DNA of 46,890 bases from the NCBI GenBank assembly GCA_038043465.1, contig JBBTBX010000018.1, positions 1 through 46,890 of the forward strand, given 5' to 3'. The notes under the pieces are model-generated. The model worked only from the letters and a program-made list of their open reading frames with translations, searched no databases and was not told the origin of the DNA. Both the position numbers and the translations under genes were made by a program. The DNA is from SXRF01 sp038043465. Its GTDB lineage: Bacteria; Pseudomonadota; Alphaproteobacteria; Rickettsiales; SXRF01. Of the stretch, positions 17,515-25,136 are shown piece after piece (the stretch's first letter is position 1; each line of letters starts with the position of its first letter).

Positions 17515-17544
17515 TTCTTATGCCACTATCTATAGTTACAAAAA

Positions 17545-18306
17545 TCACGGGGCTAAAAACATAGCGAGTGAGTCTTTTATATATTCCATATACCATAACA
17601 ATATTGCACTGGCACTTATCATTAATATGAAAAAACTGATAAGCAGTTGCGGTGCCATTAGCAGGAAGAAAATCTGTATATTGGGCATGAGGCGGGCAAT
17701 AATACCTGCGCCCAGATAAATCATAAGACCGATAACAATGTGTGGTGCTGCTATCTTCATTGCCATTTGGAATGAACTGCTGATTAAAATTGTCGCATGG
17801 TTGGCAAAATCATCAACATGTGGGAACTGCCCTATGCTAAATAATATATAACTGTCTGCCAGCCCTCGCAATATCAGGTGGTGCAGGTCAGTGGTGAATA
17901 ATATCACCAGTGCCGATACTCCCAGTAAATTTCCAAGTGATGTTCCCTGTGCCTGTGACAGCGTTAAATCCTGAGTTACTGCCGAGGCAAGGCTGGACTG
18001 ATAGGCAATAATCATCCCGCCCATATGAATGGCGGAAATAAGTATCCTGCTTATCCCGCCAAGGAATATGCCAATAAGAATTTCGGCAAGAAGCATGTTA
18101 AACAGCCGAAATATGTCTGCAGGCATAGTCGGGATATTATGCACTACCGGGGCAATCAACAGGCTGAACATTGCTGCCAAAAGCAACCTTACTCGCGTTG
18201 GGACATAAGCTTCACCAAAGCCAGGCAGAACCATGATTGCCGAACCCATCCGGCAAAATACCAAGAAGAAAGAGAAAAGCTGGGTAATTAAAATGTTTTC
18301 TAACAT
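17545..18306 (-). CDS. fliR: Flagellar biosynthesis protein FliR
   Basis: Polytopic inner-membrane protein of the flagellar type III export apparatus. At 253 aa with about six hydrophobic segments it matches FliR in length and layout. Conserved pieces include FCRMGSAIMVLPGFGE near the N-terminus, the ILIGIFLGGISRILISAIHMGG region, and the hydrophobic C-terminus ending FLAP. It directly precedes flhB, forming a two-gene unit. The start is the ATG at 18306; upstream lies a 328-base intergenic region shared with the divergent EAL gene. Confidence 0.9.
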   Translation of the reverse strand: MLENILITQLFSFFLVFCRMGSAIMVLPGFGEAYVPTRVRLLLAAMFSLLIAPVVHNIPTMPADIFRLFNMLLAEILIGIFLGGISRILISAIHMGGMIIAYQSSLASAVTQDLTLSQAQGTSLGNLLGVSALVILFTTDLHHLILRGLADSYILFSIGQFPHVDDFANHATILISSSFQMAMKIAAPHIVIGLMIYLGAGIIARLMPNIQIFFLLMAPQLLISFFILMISASAILLWYMEYIKDSLAMFLAP

Positions 18307-18368
18307 TTTACCACTATAGTATTGGGAAAATTTCTATACAAGTGCAGCCTGTATTAAAATATATACTC

Positions 18369-18407
18369 ATTATGCAGAGGTCTCTTATGTATAATTATTA
18401 TACATAA
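18369..18407. repeat. Solo MITE end plus TATAATTATTATA palindrome
   Basis: In the 328-base fliR/EAL intergenic region, 18369-18385 matches the terminal repeat of the 144-bp elements at 30901 and 33909 (attatgcagaggtctc). It is followed by a palindrome (18385-18407, 11-bp arms around one base) of the same family as those at 30787 and 32791. No second terminal repeat is present, so this is a fragment. The rest of the gap is AT-rich and shows nothing definite. Confidence 0.6.
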
Positions 18408-18634
18408 TGAATATAATATTTATGGCAAAACTTTAACACAATAGTAACTAAGTCATAGTAGTGTTCCGGTTTGATTATAGGGAAACTTCTAAAAAACCAT
18501 TTTGTTGTTTCAAGTTTACTGGGAAATATTTGCAAAATAAACCAATAAAGCAAAGACAACTCGACAAGCTTGGTATGGCAAGTTCATATAAGTTACTTGT
18601 GTTGAAATTATGAATATAAAATTATAGTGTTGGT

Positions 18635-19675
18635 ATGTCCAAATCCAAGCATAAATCTTTTAATCTTCCCTATTTGCAGCATGATAGCTATTGGCTTAGT
18701 TTATTTGCGGAATCAGAAAATTTTGCTCCGAATATTTCCAATGAATTAAAAGAGATTGGCTATTACAAGGCTGTCGATGGGAGATGGGTGATTAAAACCC
18801 CGCGTCAGTGGTCGGATATATGGAGTGTAACTTATTCTATCTTAAAGAGAGCAAGGCTTGCAGATGTAATGGAAGTTTCTCTCACTACCGATAGTGATTT
18901 ACCTATGCCAGAAAGTGGTGAGCGTAAGAAAGTTATAGCTATTCAAACTATCGCTGAGAATCTTTGGTTGGGCGAAGCATTGCATGAGGAGCGCGTGTTG
19001 TGTTATTTCCAGCCTATAGTTGGAGAAAAGCAGAAAATATTTGGTTTTGAATCGTTTGTCAGGGCTAAAAATTTAGATGGCAGTATCATTGGCGGTGATA
19101 AAATTATAAAAGCCAGCAAAGCCCTTAATATTGAATATATGATGGATCGTCACCTGCAGGTGCAGGCGGTAAAAACCTTTGCTGAGAGTGATTGCACAGG
19201 CTTTCTTTTTGTTAATTTCTTTCCAGGTTTTATCCATCGTCCATCGGTTTATTTAGAAGGGCTTAGCGAGGCAGCCAAGCTGTTTGGCATTGTACCAAAA
19301 CATCTGGTATTGGAATTTACCCGCAGTGAAACAAAACGTGATATGAAACATTTAAAAAGCGTCTGCGATTATGCGAGGCAGCAAGGCTATTCAGTTGCTG
19401 TGGATGATATAATCACTGTTGATAGCGCAAAAACACTGGTGAGCGATATAAAACCAGATTTTGTAAAGATAGATAGCCATGCTCTTGGCAGTCTGGACTC
19501 GCAACTGACCCGCAACATAATTAGTCAGATAGTTGAGTTAGTCCATGCCAGTGGCAGCACCATAATAGCTGAAGGTGTGGAGACTGAGGAAGCATATGAA
19601 CAGCTTAAACTTCTAGGAGTGGATCTGTTTCAAGGTTACTATTTCTCACCTCCAGCACCGATAACTAAAACGTAA
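18635..19675 (+). CDS. EAL-domain protein (c-di-GMP phosphodiesterase-like)
   Basis: A 346-aa protein. The first 100 residues are unassigned; the EAL domain spans about 118-340. The signature is FESFVR (Glu139), so the namesake EAL is ESF, although the Glu and Arg are kept. Downstream ligands are mostly present: VNFF for the Asn, LEFTRSE, VDDI for the paired Asp, FVKID for the Lys, AEGVET and QGYYFSPP. Catalysis is therefore possible, but the degenerate signature and the DDI in place of DDFG leave room for a c-di-GMP-binding role. It is divergent from fliR, so a motility link is reasonable inference. No membrane segment is present. Confidence 0.8.
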   Translation: MSKSKHKSFNLPYLQHDSYWLSLFAESENFAPNISNELKEIGYYKAVDGRWVIKTPRQWSDIWSVTYSILKRARLADVMEVSLTTDSDLPMPESGERKKVIAIQTIAENLWLGEALHEERVLCYFQPIVGEKQKIFGFESFVRAKNLDGSIIGGDKIIKASKALNIEYMMDRHLQVQAVKTFAESDCTGFLFVNFFPGFIHRPSVYLEGLSEAAKLFGIVPKHLVLEFTRSETKRDMKHLKSVCDYARQQGYSVAVDDIITVDSAKTLVSDIKPDFVKIDSHALGSLDSQLTRNIISQIVELVHASGSTIIAEGVETEEAYEQLKLLGVDLFQGYYFSPPAPITKT

Positions 19676-20728
19676 TTACTCCGCTTCGCTTTCACCAAGC
19701 TTAGTTCCAGCCGGAACATTAGCCTGATAATAAGCAATGGTCTTGTGGATAGCTGTTTTGAGATCGGTTGTTGGTTCCCAGCCTAATAATTTTTTAGCGT
19801 TTTCAACTTTGGGTATGCGCGCTTCCAGATCCTGATAGCCTGCGCCAAAAAATTCCGTGCCGCTTTTTACAGTGATTTTTACTTTACTTCTGACATTGGC
19901 GTAACCTTTGAATTTGCTCATAACCTCAATCATTGTATCTGCGAGCTGTGCCACCGAAACATCATTATCCGGATGACCTATATTGAAAATCTGACCATTG
20001 GCTTTGCCATCTTTATTTTCAATGATTTTTATCATCGCCTCGATAGCGTCATCTATATACAGGAAGCAGCGACGTTGTTTGCCGCCATCTACCAGTATAA
20101 TTTCCCGTTCATGAAAAATATTGCTCAGGAACTGGGTGGCAACACGGCTGGAACCTTCCTTGGTTTCCCAGACATTATCCAGCCTTGGTCCAAACCAGTT
20201 AAACGGACGGAACAGGGTGAAGTTCAAATCCTTATGCTTCCCATAAGCATAAATAACTCTGTCCATAAGTTGCTTGCTGCTGGAATAAATCCAGCGTTCT
20301 TTTTTAATCGGTCCAGTTACAAAATTGCTTTCCTCTTCATCATAAGGAGTATCGGCACTCATCCCATATACTTCCGATGTTGACGGGAAAATCAGGCGTT
20401 TTTTATAGCGCACACAATGGCGGACAATTTCCAGGTTGGCTTCAAAATCAAGCTCAAAAACTGAAAGTGGATCACGCACATAAGTTGCTGGATTGGCTAT
20501 GGCAACCAGAGGCAGGATAACATCACATTTTTTTACGTGGTATTCCACCCATTCTTTATTGATAGTGATATCGCCCTCAACGAAATGGAACTTAGGATTT
20601 TTTAGAAAATCGCTAATTTTATCCGAGCCAATATCCATAGCATAAATATCCCAGTCGCGGTTAGCGAGGATATGCTCACTTAAATGACTTCCGATAAACC
20701 CATTTGCACCTAATATTAAAATCTTCAT
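19676..20728 (-). CDS. arnA: ArnA C-terminal-type UDP-glucuronate decarboxylase
   Basis: Oxidative decarboxylation of UDP-glucuronate to UDP-4-keto-pentose, the first dedicated step of L-Ara4N synthesis. It is a 350-aa short-chain dehydrogenase with GANGFIGSH (NAD-binding), a YSSSKQ active-site Tyr-Lys pair, STSEVYG, and DGGKQRRCF carrying the Arg that marks ArnA decarboxylases. Long stretches such as HFVEGDI, EYHVKKCDV and LFRPFNWFGPRLDN match the ArnA C-terminal half closely. The N-terminal formyltransferase domain of enterobacterial ArnA is absent. It starts two bases after the arnC stop and is the last gene of arnT-B-C-A. Confidence 0.85.
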   Translation of the reverse strand: MKILILGANGFIGSHLSEHILANRDWDIYAMDIGSDKISDFLKNPKFHFVEGDITINKEWVEYHVKKCDVILPLVAIANPATYVRDPLSVFELDFEANLEIVRHCVRYKKRLIFPSTSEVYGMSADTPYDEEESNFVTGPIKKERWIYSSSKQLMDRVIYAYGKHKDLNFTLFRPFNWFGPRLDNVWETKEGSSRVATQFLSNIFHEREIILVDGGKQRRCFLYIDDAIEAMIKIIENKDGKANGQIFNIGHPDNDVSVAQLADTMIEVMSKFKGYANVRSKVKITVKSGTEFFGAGYQDLEARIPKVENAKKLLGWEPTTDLKTAIHKTIAYYQANVPAGTKLGESEAE

Positions 20729-20730
20729 AA

Positions 20731-21675
20731 TTACTTTCCTGAATCCTTGCCTTCCAATATATTTTTAATCACATACCTTGGTGTATGCCTTACTTCTTTA
20801 TAAATACGCCCAACATATTCCCCTATAATACCTAGACCAAGCATGGTAACGCTGACAAGGAAAAAGAGTATAGCGAATAGAGTAAAAACCCCTTCAGCCT
20901 CTGCGCCGAGGAAAATGCGCCTAAGTGCCAGATATAGCATCAAAAGGAAACTGGCTAGCGAACAAAACATGCCCATTATGGTAAAAACTTGCAGTGGCAC
21001 CAGAGAGAATCCGGTTATCAGATCAAAATTGTAACGTACTAATTTATAAAGATTATAATTTGATTTGCCACCTGCCCGTTGCTCATGTCCTACATCTATC
21101 TCGGCGGGATTTGCAGCTAGTTCCTGACTTAGAGCCGTAATAAAGGGTGAAGCATCCCCAATTTTTATTATCTGGTCTATGATAGAGCGTTTATAGGCTC
21201 TAAGCATACATCCATGATCACCCATATCAATATTGGTAATCTTTTTACGGACTATATTGGAAATACGCGATACCGTCTTCCGCCATAATAAATCCTGACG
21301 ATTGATTCTGCGTCCTCCTACCACATCATGGCCTTTTTCAATCAAGGCAAGAAGCTTAGGAATATCTTCAGGCGGGTTTTGCAGGTCACAGTCAAGGGTA
21401 ATAACAACTTCACCCCTTAAATGCCCAAACCCTGCCATGATAGCAGGATGTTGTCCGTAATTGCGGATAAACTCTATTACCCGTACAACATCCGGGCGAT
21501 TATTATATAAATCATTCAGTATTTTTTGTGAGCGGTCTTTACTGCCGTCATTAATGAAAATAACCTCATAACTATTGCCGCATCTGTCCATTACCGGTAT
21601 TAGCCGTGAAAACATGATAGGTAACGTATTTTCCTCGTTATAAACGGGAATGACGATGGATATATAAGGGCTCAT
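20731..21675 (-). CDS. arnC: ArnC-type undecaprenyl-phosphate glycosyltransferase
   Basis: GT2 transferase that moves the aminoarabinose unit from UDP to undecaprenyl phosphate at the inner membrane. It is 314 aa: an N-terminal GT-A domain (VIPVYNEE, NDGSKDRS, DCDLQNPPEDIP with the metal-binding Asp residues), MGDHGCMLRAYKR, and two C-terminal membrane helices (about 235-260 and 268-290) ending in GEYVGRIYKEVR. The similarity to ArnC is supported by its place in the arn operon. The ribosome-binding site AAGGAGA sits next to a 30-bp duplication of the arnB end. The broader GtrB/DPM family is the alternative assignment. Confidence 0.85.
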   Translation of the reverse strand: MSPYISIVIPVYNEENTLPIMFSRLIPVMDRCGNSYEVIFINDGSKDRSQKILNDLYNNRPDVVRVIEFIRNYGQHPAIMAGFGHLRGEVVITLDCDLQNPPEDIPKLLALIEKGHDVVGGRRINRQDLLWRKTVSRISNIVRKKITNIDMGDHGCMLRAYKRSIIDQIIKIGDASPFITALSQELAANPAEIDVGHEQRAGGKSNYNLYKLVRYNFDLITGFSLVPLQVFTIMGMFCSLASFLLMLYLALRRIFLGAEAEGVFTLFAILFFLVSVTMLGLGIIGEYVGRIYKEVRHTPRYVIKNILEGKDSGK

Positions 21676-21693
21676 GGGGGACTCTTTATCTCC

Positions 21694-21723
21694 TTTTTAA
21701 CGCCTTTTCCAGCGATTTTATTA
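21694..21723. repeat. 30-bp direct repeat, arnC-side copy
   Basis: Matches 22157-22186 (the 3' end of arnB) at 29 of 30 positions; the mismatch is at 21702 versus 22165. Read on the minus strand it encodes a duplicate arnB C-terminus that would end SLEKALKRR and run into the arnC ribosome-binding site. This looks like a target duplication around the segment 21724-22156. Confidence 0.8.
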
Positions 21724-21788
21724 TAATAAATTCCCTCTCCCGCTTGCGGGGGAGGGTTAGGGAGGGGGATTTACTAATATTTCAAAAG

Positions 21789-21914
21789 TTACTTTCGCTT
21801 TTTCTTTCTTGGATAGTGAAAGTAAATTTCGCCTTTCCATAACATATAGATAATAACGAATAATATTGTACCTGCTACACCATATTGCTCTAAAATAGGA
21901 ATAAATTTGTCCAT
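21789..21914 (-). CDS. Small membrane protein inside the REP-bounded insertion
   Basis: A 41-codon frame starting with ATG at 21914 after a short AGG. It reads MDKFIPILEQYGVAG, then one hydrophobic helix (about residues 13-27), and ends in a very basic tail (PRKKKRK). The shape of a single-pass protein with an acidic/neutral start and basic cytoplasmic tail is plausible for a holin-like or toxic peptide. Nothing identifies it further. It may be a remnant carried with the insertion. Confidence 0.4.
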   Translation of the reverse strand: MDKFIPILEQYGVAGTILFVIIYMLWKGEIYFHYPRKKKRK

Positions 21915-21927
21915 GTCCTTACCCCTA

Positions 21928-22104
21928 TGGCATATCTTTTATTGCGTCTTTAAACCAATCAAATTTACTAGCAAGATTTGCTAAACTAGCAGCTTGAACT
22001 TGTATACCGGTATTAAGTCCTCCAACTATCTCTATTTTATCTTCTTCTGGAATTCCCGTAATGATTTCAATTTTAACATATTGATTATCCAGGCAATATT
22101 TTGC
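21928..22104 (-). pseudogene. Remnant reading frame cut by REP-like repeat
   Basis: An open frame runs from the REP-like unit to a stop at about 21928-21930, with peptides such as EIITGIPEEDKIEIVGG and LANLASKFDWFKDAI, but no start codon downstream of the repeat. The frame meets a stop within the repeat on its upstream side. It appears to be the 3' part of a gene whose 5' part was lost when the repeat joined. Family unknown. Confidence 0.35.
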
Positions 22105-22151
22105 ACCCCCTCCCTAACCCTCCCCCGCAAGCGGGAGAGGGGATAAGAAAA

Positions 22152-23309
22152 TTATTTTTTTAACACCTTTTCCAGCGATTTTATTACCCTGTCTTGTTCA
22201 TCTATGGTCATGGTTGGGAATAATGGCAGGCTGAAAATACTATCTCCTGCCGCTAGGGAGTTAGGGAAATCATCAGGTTTCCAGCCATATTCCCGGGAAT
22301 AATAAGTAAAAGTGTGGATTGACTGATAATGCAGACCAACGCCTATATTTTCTGCCTTCATGGCGTTTATCAGCCCGTCACGGTCAAGTCCGGCGGCATT
22401 TTGCTTAAGTTGGACTGTAAATAAATGCCAGGCATGGCTATGCGCGTATTGCGGTGCTTGTGGTAGGGTAAACTCCTCCCAATCTCCTAGAACTTCAAGG
22501 TAGCGATTGGCAAGGCTTGTACGTTTTTCAATAAAATTGGCAAGTTCCGGAAGCTGGTGTATCCCAAGTGCTGCCTGAATATCCATCATGTTATATTTAA
22601 ACCCGGGCATTACCACATCATATTGTGGTGAGCCGGCTTTAGAGAAGCGATTAAACGCATTACGGTCAATCCCGTGGAAACGCAGCCTTTCCAAAGTATA
22701 GAGCAGGGCTGAATCGTTGGTTATGATAGCACCACCTTCACCTGTGGTTATATTCTTGTTAGGATGGAAGCTGATTACCTGAATATCGCCAAAACTACCA
22801 AGCCTCTTATCTTTATAGGTCGCGCCAATAGAGTGGGCGCAGTCTTCAATCACCCGCAGATTATGCTTTTTTGCCAGGTCATAAATTACGTCCATATCGC
22901 AGGGCAGACCTGCAAAATGTACCGGAATAATTGCCCGTGTTCTGCTGGTTATCGCAGCTTCGATAGCATCCGGGTTAATATTCAGTGTATTGGGGGCTAT
23001 ATCAACCAAAACAGGTTTTCCGCCAGCCTGTATAATAGTATTCAAAGTTGCCACAAAAGTCATTGGCGTGGTTATTACTTCATCGCCTTCTTTAAATCCT
23101 AAAGAAAGCAGCACCAGATGTAAGCCAGCAGTTGCTGAGGAAACACAGAGAACGCGCCTGTCTCCATGATATTTGGAAAGCATTTCCTCAAATTTATTTA
23201 CTTTAGGACCGGTGGTTAACCAGCCGGAGCGTATGGTATCCACCACTTCGGCAATCGCTTCTTCGCTTATAGTTGGCTTAACAAAGGGTAAAAATTGCTG
23301 TTCTGACAT
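22152..23309 (-). CDS. arnB: ArnB-type UDP-Ara4N aminotransferase
   Basis: PLP-dependent transaminase making UDP-4-amino-4-deoxy-L-arabinose from the keto sugar. It is 385 aa of the DegT/DnrJ/EryC1 fold. LPFVKPTISEE and SGWLTTGPKV open the protein; the PLP Lys185 sits in SFHPNKNITTGEGG; the C-terminal FSLPLFPTMT is typical of ArnB. It starts four bases after arnT. Its last residues (KSLEKVLKK) end at a stop supplied by the inserted repeat; a second copy of this region at 21694-21723 suggests the original ended a few residues later. Other sugar aminotransferases are the alternative, but the operon supports ArnB. Confidence 0.87.
   Translation of the reverse strand: MSEQQFLPFVKPTISEEAIAEVVDTIRSGWLTTGPKVNKFEEMLSKYHGDRRVLCVSSATAGLHLVLLSLGFKEGDEVITTPMTFVATLNTIIQAGGKPVLVDIAPNTLNINPDAIEAAITSRTRAIIPVHFAGLPCDMDVIYDLAKKHNLRVIEDCAHSIGATYKDKRLGSFGDIQVISFHPNKNITTGEGGAIITNDSALLYTLERLRFHGIDRNAFNRFSKAGSPQYDVVMPGFKYNMMDIQAALGIHQLPELANFIEKRTSLANRYLEVLGDWEEFTLPQAPQYAHSHAWHLFTVQLKQNAAGLDRDGLINAMKAENIGVGLHYQSIHTFTYYSREYGWKPDDFPNSLAAGDSIFSLPLFPTMTIDEQDRVIKSLEKVLKK
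22157..22186. repeat. 30-bp direct repeat, arnB-side copy
   Basis: The 3' end of arnB; the partner of 21694-21723. The two copies flank the REP-bounded insertion. Confidence 0.8.
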
Positions 23310-23313
23310 CTCT

Positions 23314-24813
23314 TTAATTTACTGAATATTGTTCAATTTCTTTCTTAAGAAGTAGCGTTTTGCCATATTGCGATAGTTCGTGCAACTTACAGTCCATATT
23401 TTCTTTAATGTTTTTATAATCTTCAAGTTTTATAAATACATAAACACTGGTTTTAGCCGCCGCACATTTCTCCCAGAAATCATCAAGATCAATCATCCAG
23501 TCTTTGGCATTTGGCGTATATTTAGTGCCAAAATGAAGTTCGCCGGTCCATCCGGCAATTATTACATTCCGGTCAAGATACACCGGCAAATCCTGAAAGT
23601 AACTGTTATAGGAAACTACTATGTCATCATCTTTCAGCTGTGGTTTTAGAAGGTCGGTTAGCGGTTTTATGCTGCGTTCATCGAACTTTGGGGCAATATA
23701 GTTGGCAGAAATAAAGATTGCCACCATAATTCCCATTGCGGAAATAATTAAATCTTTCCTTATTGCCCAGATATTTGCCAGTCTATGACCTATCAATATA
23801 AAAATCGGCGGGAAAATAGGAAATATATAAGGAATAAGCTTAGAATTAGAAGAAGAAAAGAAGAGCAGGGGAAGCAATATCCAGATAATTAGGAATAATT
23901 TGTTATCTTTGTGAAAGTGAGAATCTTTTGAAATTACTATGGACTTAATCTGATGCCCTAGATTCCGCATCAAGTGCGGGATGACAAAAAATATCCACGG
24001 TATCGCCCCCACTAAAGTAACCACTATGAAAAACCACCATGGGGCGGTGCGCCTGTGTTCGTTACTCAGGAAACGGTTAAAATGCTCATGGATAAAGTAA
24101 AAATCCAGGAACTGCGGATGTTCCATCGCCATTAGAATATGCCACGGAGCAGCAATGGCGAGGAATAACAGCGTTCCGGTAAACAAGCGTGCTTCTTTCA
24201 GGATTTTCCAGTTTTTTGTAAATATTATCCAGCTGCCTATAACTAGGCCAGGTATCACGATGCCAATCAGCCCTTTGGTCATTACGGCAAGGGCTGCTGA
24301 GGCATACATAAAATAATAAAATTTTTTCCGCCTTGTTACCTGCGCGAATATAAAGCTGGATATGGTGCAGGTAATAAACAGCGTAACCGGAGCATCAAGC
24401 ATCGCAACCCGGCTAAGGCAATAGCCCATAACCGAAGTGGCAAGAGAAGCTGCTGCCAGCAATCCAGTCATTCTGTTATATAACAACCTGCCAGTTGCAT
24501 AAGTCACAAGGCAGGTGAGGGTGACAACCAATGTTGTTGCCATCCTGCCCATGAATTCATTATTGCCAAGATTTAAGAAGAAAGCCTGCATCCAGTAAAA
24601 AAGAGGTGGTTTCTCAAAATACTGCACAGCATTTATATGCGGAGTGATAAAATCACCTGTAGCCAGCATCTGGCGGGGAATTTCTATATAGCGTGCTTCG
24701 CTTGGCGTTATGTATGGTCGCACACCAAGCCCTATGCAGAAGAATAGGAAAATCAGAACAAACAATAATAAGAAATCTTTCTGCCAACTGCTATTGCTAC
24801 GCTCATTTACCAT
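23314..24813 (-). CDS. arnT: ArnT-type lipid A aminoarabinose transferase
   Basis: GT83/PMT-superfamily membrane enzyme that moves L-Ara4N from undecaprenyl phosphate to lipid A on the periplasmic face, lowering binding of cationic peptides. About 499 aa with 10-12 hydrophobic segments and the N-terminal loop SEARYIEIPRQMLATGDF, where the Glu equals the catalytic acidic residue of the family. YFEKPPLFYW follows as in ArnT. Residues about 277-289 read VIPHLMRNLGHQI, a peptide typical of translated palindromic repeats (hairpin at 23958-23985). The ATG at 24813 (MVNERS) is preferred to the TTG one codon earlier. The start lies inside a 25-bp repeat shared with the end of the PBP1A gene. Confidence 0.85.
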   Translation of the reverse strand: MVNERSNSSWQKDFLLLFVLIFLFFCIGLGVRPYITPSEARYIEIPRQMLATGDFITPHINAVQYFEKPPLFYWMQAFFLNLGNNEFMGRMATTLVVTLTCLVTYATGRLLYNRMTGLLAAASLATSVMGYCLSRVAMLDAPVTLFITCTISSFIFAQVTRRKKFYYFMYASAALAVMTKGLIGIVIPGLVIGSWIIFTKNWKILKEARLFTGTLLFLAIAAPWHILMAMEHPQFLDFYFIHEHFNRFLSNEHRRTAPWWFFIVVTLVGAIPWIFFVIPHLMRNLGHQIKSIVISKDSHFHKDNKLFLIIWILLPLLFFSSSNSKLIPYIFPIFPPIFILIGHRLANIWAIRKDLIISAMGIMVAIFISANYIAPKFDERSIKPLTDLLKPQLKDDDIVVSYNSYFQDLPVYLDRNVIIAGWTGELHFGTKYTPNAKDWMIDLDDFWEKCAAAKTSVYVFIKLEDYKNIKENMDCKLHELSQYGKTLLLKKEIEQYSVN

Positions 24814-24824
24814 CAACGGATTCC
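24800..24824. repeat. 25-bp direct repeat, arnT-side copy
   Basis: Identical to 26615-26639. It contains the arnT start codon and, upstream of it on the minus strand, the last codons and stop of the PBP1A gene. The two copies flank a 1.79-kb segment. Confidence 0.9.
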
Positions 24825-24896
24825 AAAAATTATCTAAATGCTATGTTTATTGATTTATTTCTCACAATGCCATTCTGCCTATTAAAGCGCAAATGT

Positions 24897-25093
24897 TTGC
24901 GTAATTGCCTTCCATTGTAATATCGTATCCTATTCAAATGAAAACTTTTTCTTGCGTAATCTTATAAGTATTACATCCAATAATTACAGTTTTTAAGACA
25001 GATTTATTGAAAGCATTTTGCGTAATTGTCAAACTAAAAATTCTATTAACATGTTAATATATATATATAATGTTGCGTAATCGTCGCGTAATT
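24897..25093 (+). promoter_or_regulatory. Five phased TTGCGTAAT direct repeats
   Basis: Copies at 24897-24906, 24952-24961, 25018-25027, 25073-25082 and 25084-25093 (the last is TCGCGTAATT). Start-to-start distances are 55, 66, 55 and 11 bases, all multiples of 11. They lie upstream of the AlbA_2 gene at 25137 and downstream on the other strand from nothing else but the arnT start. They are likely binding sites on one face of the DNA. Confidence 0.7.
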
Positions 25094-25136
25094 ATGGGCT
25101 TGATAATAATAGTGTAGTACATTAGTATAGCATAAT

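Larger units (their letters stand above)
21724..22156. mobile_element. REP-bounded 433-bp insertion between arnB and arnC
   Basis: The segment lies between the two 30-bp copies. It starts with a REP-like unit (21731-21769, identical over 39 bp to the one in recO) and ends with the inverted unit (about 22105-22142). It holds a 41-codon membrane-protein frame and the tail of a second frame, both on the minus strand. No transposase or integrase is present. Confidence 0.7.

Noticed and set aside
24897..25093. CRISPR-like array
   Set aside because: Units are only 9-10 bases, spacing varies from 11 to 66 bases, and there are no cas genes; better explained as protein-binding sites.
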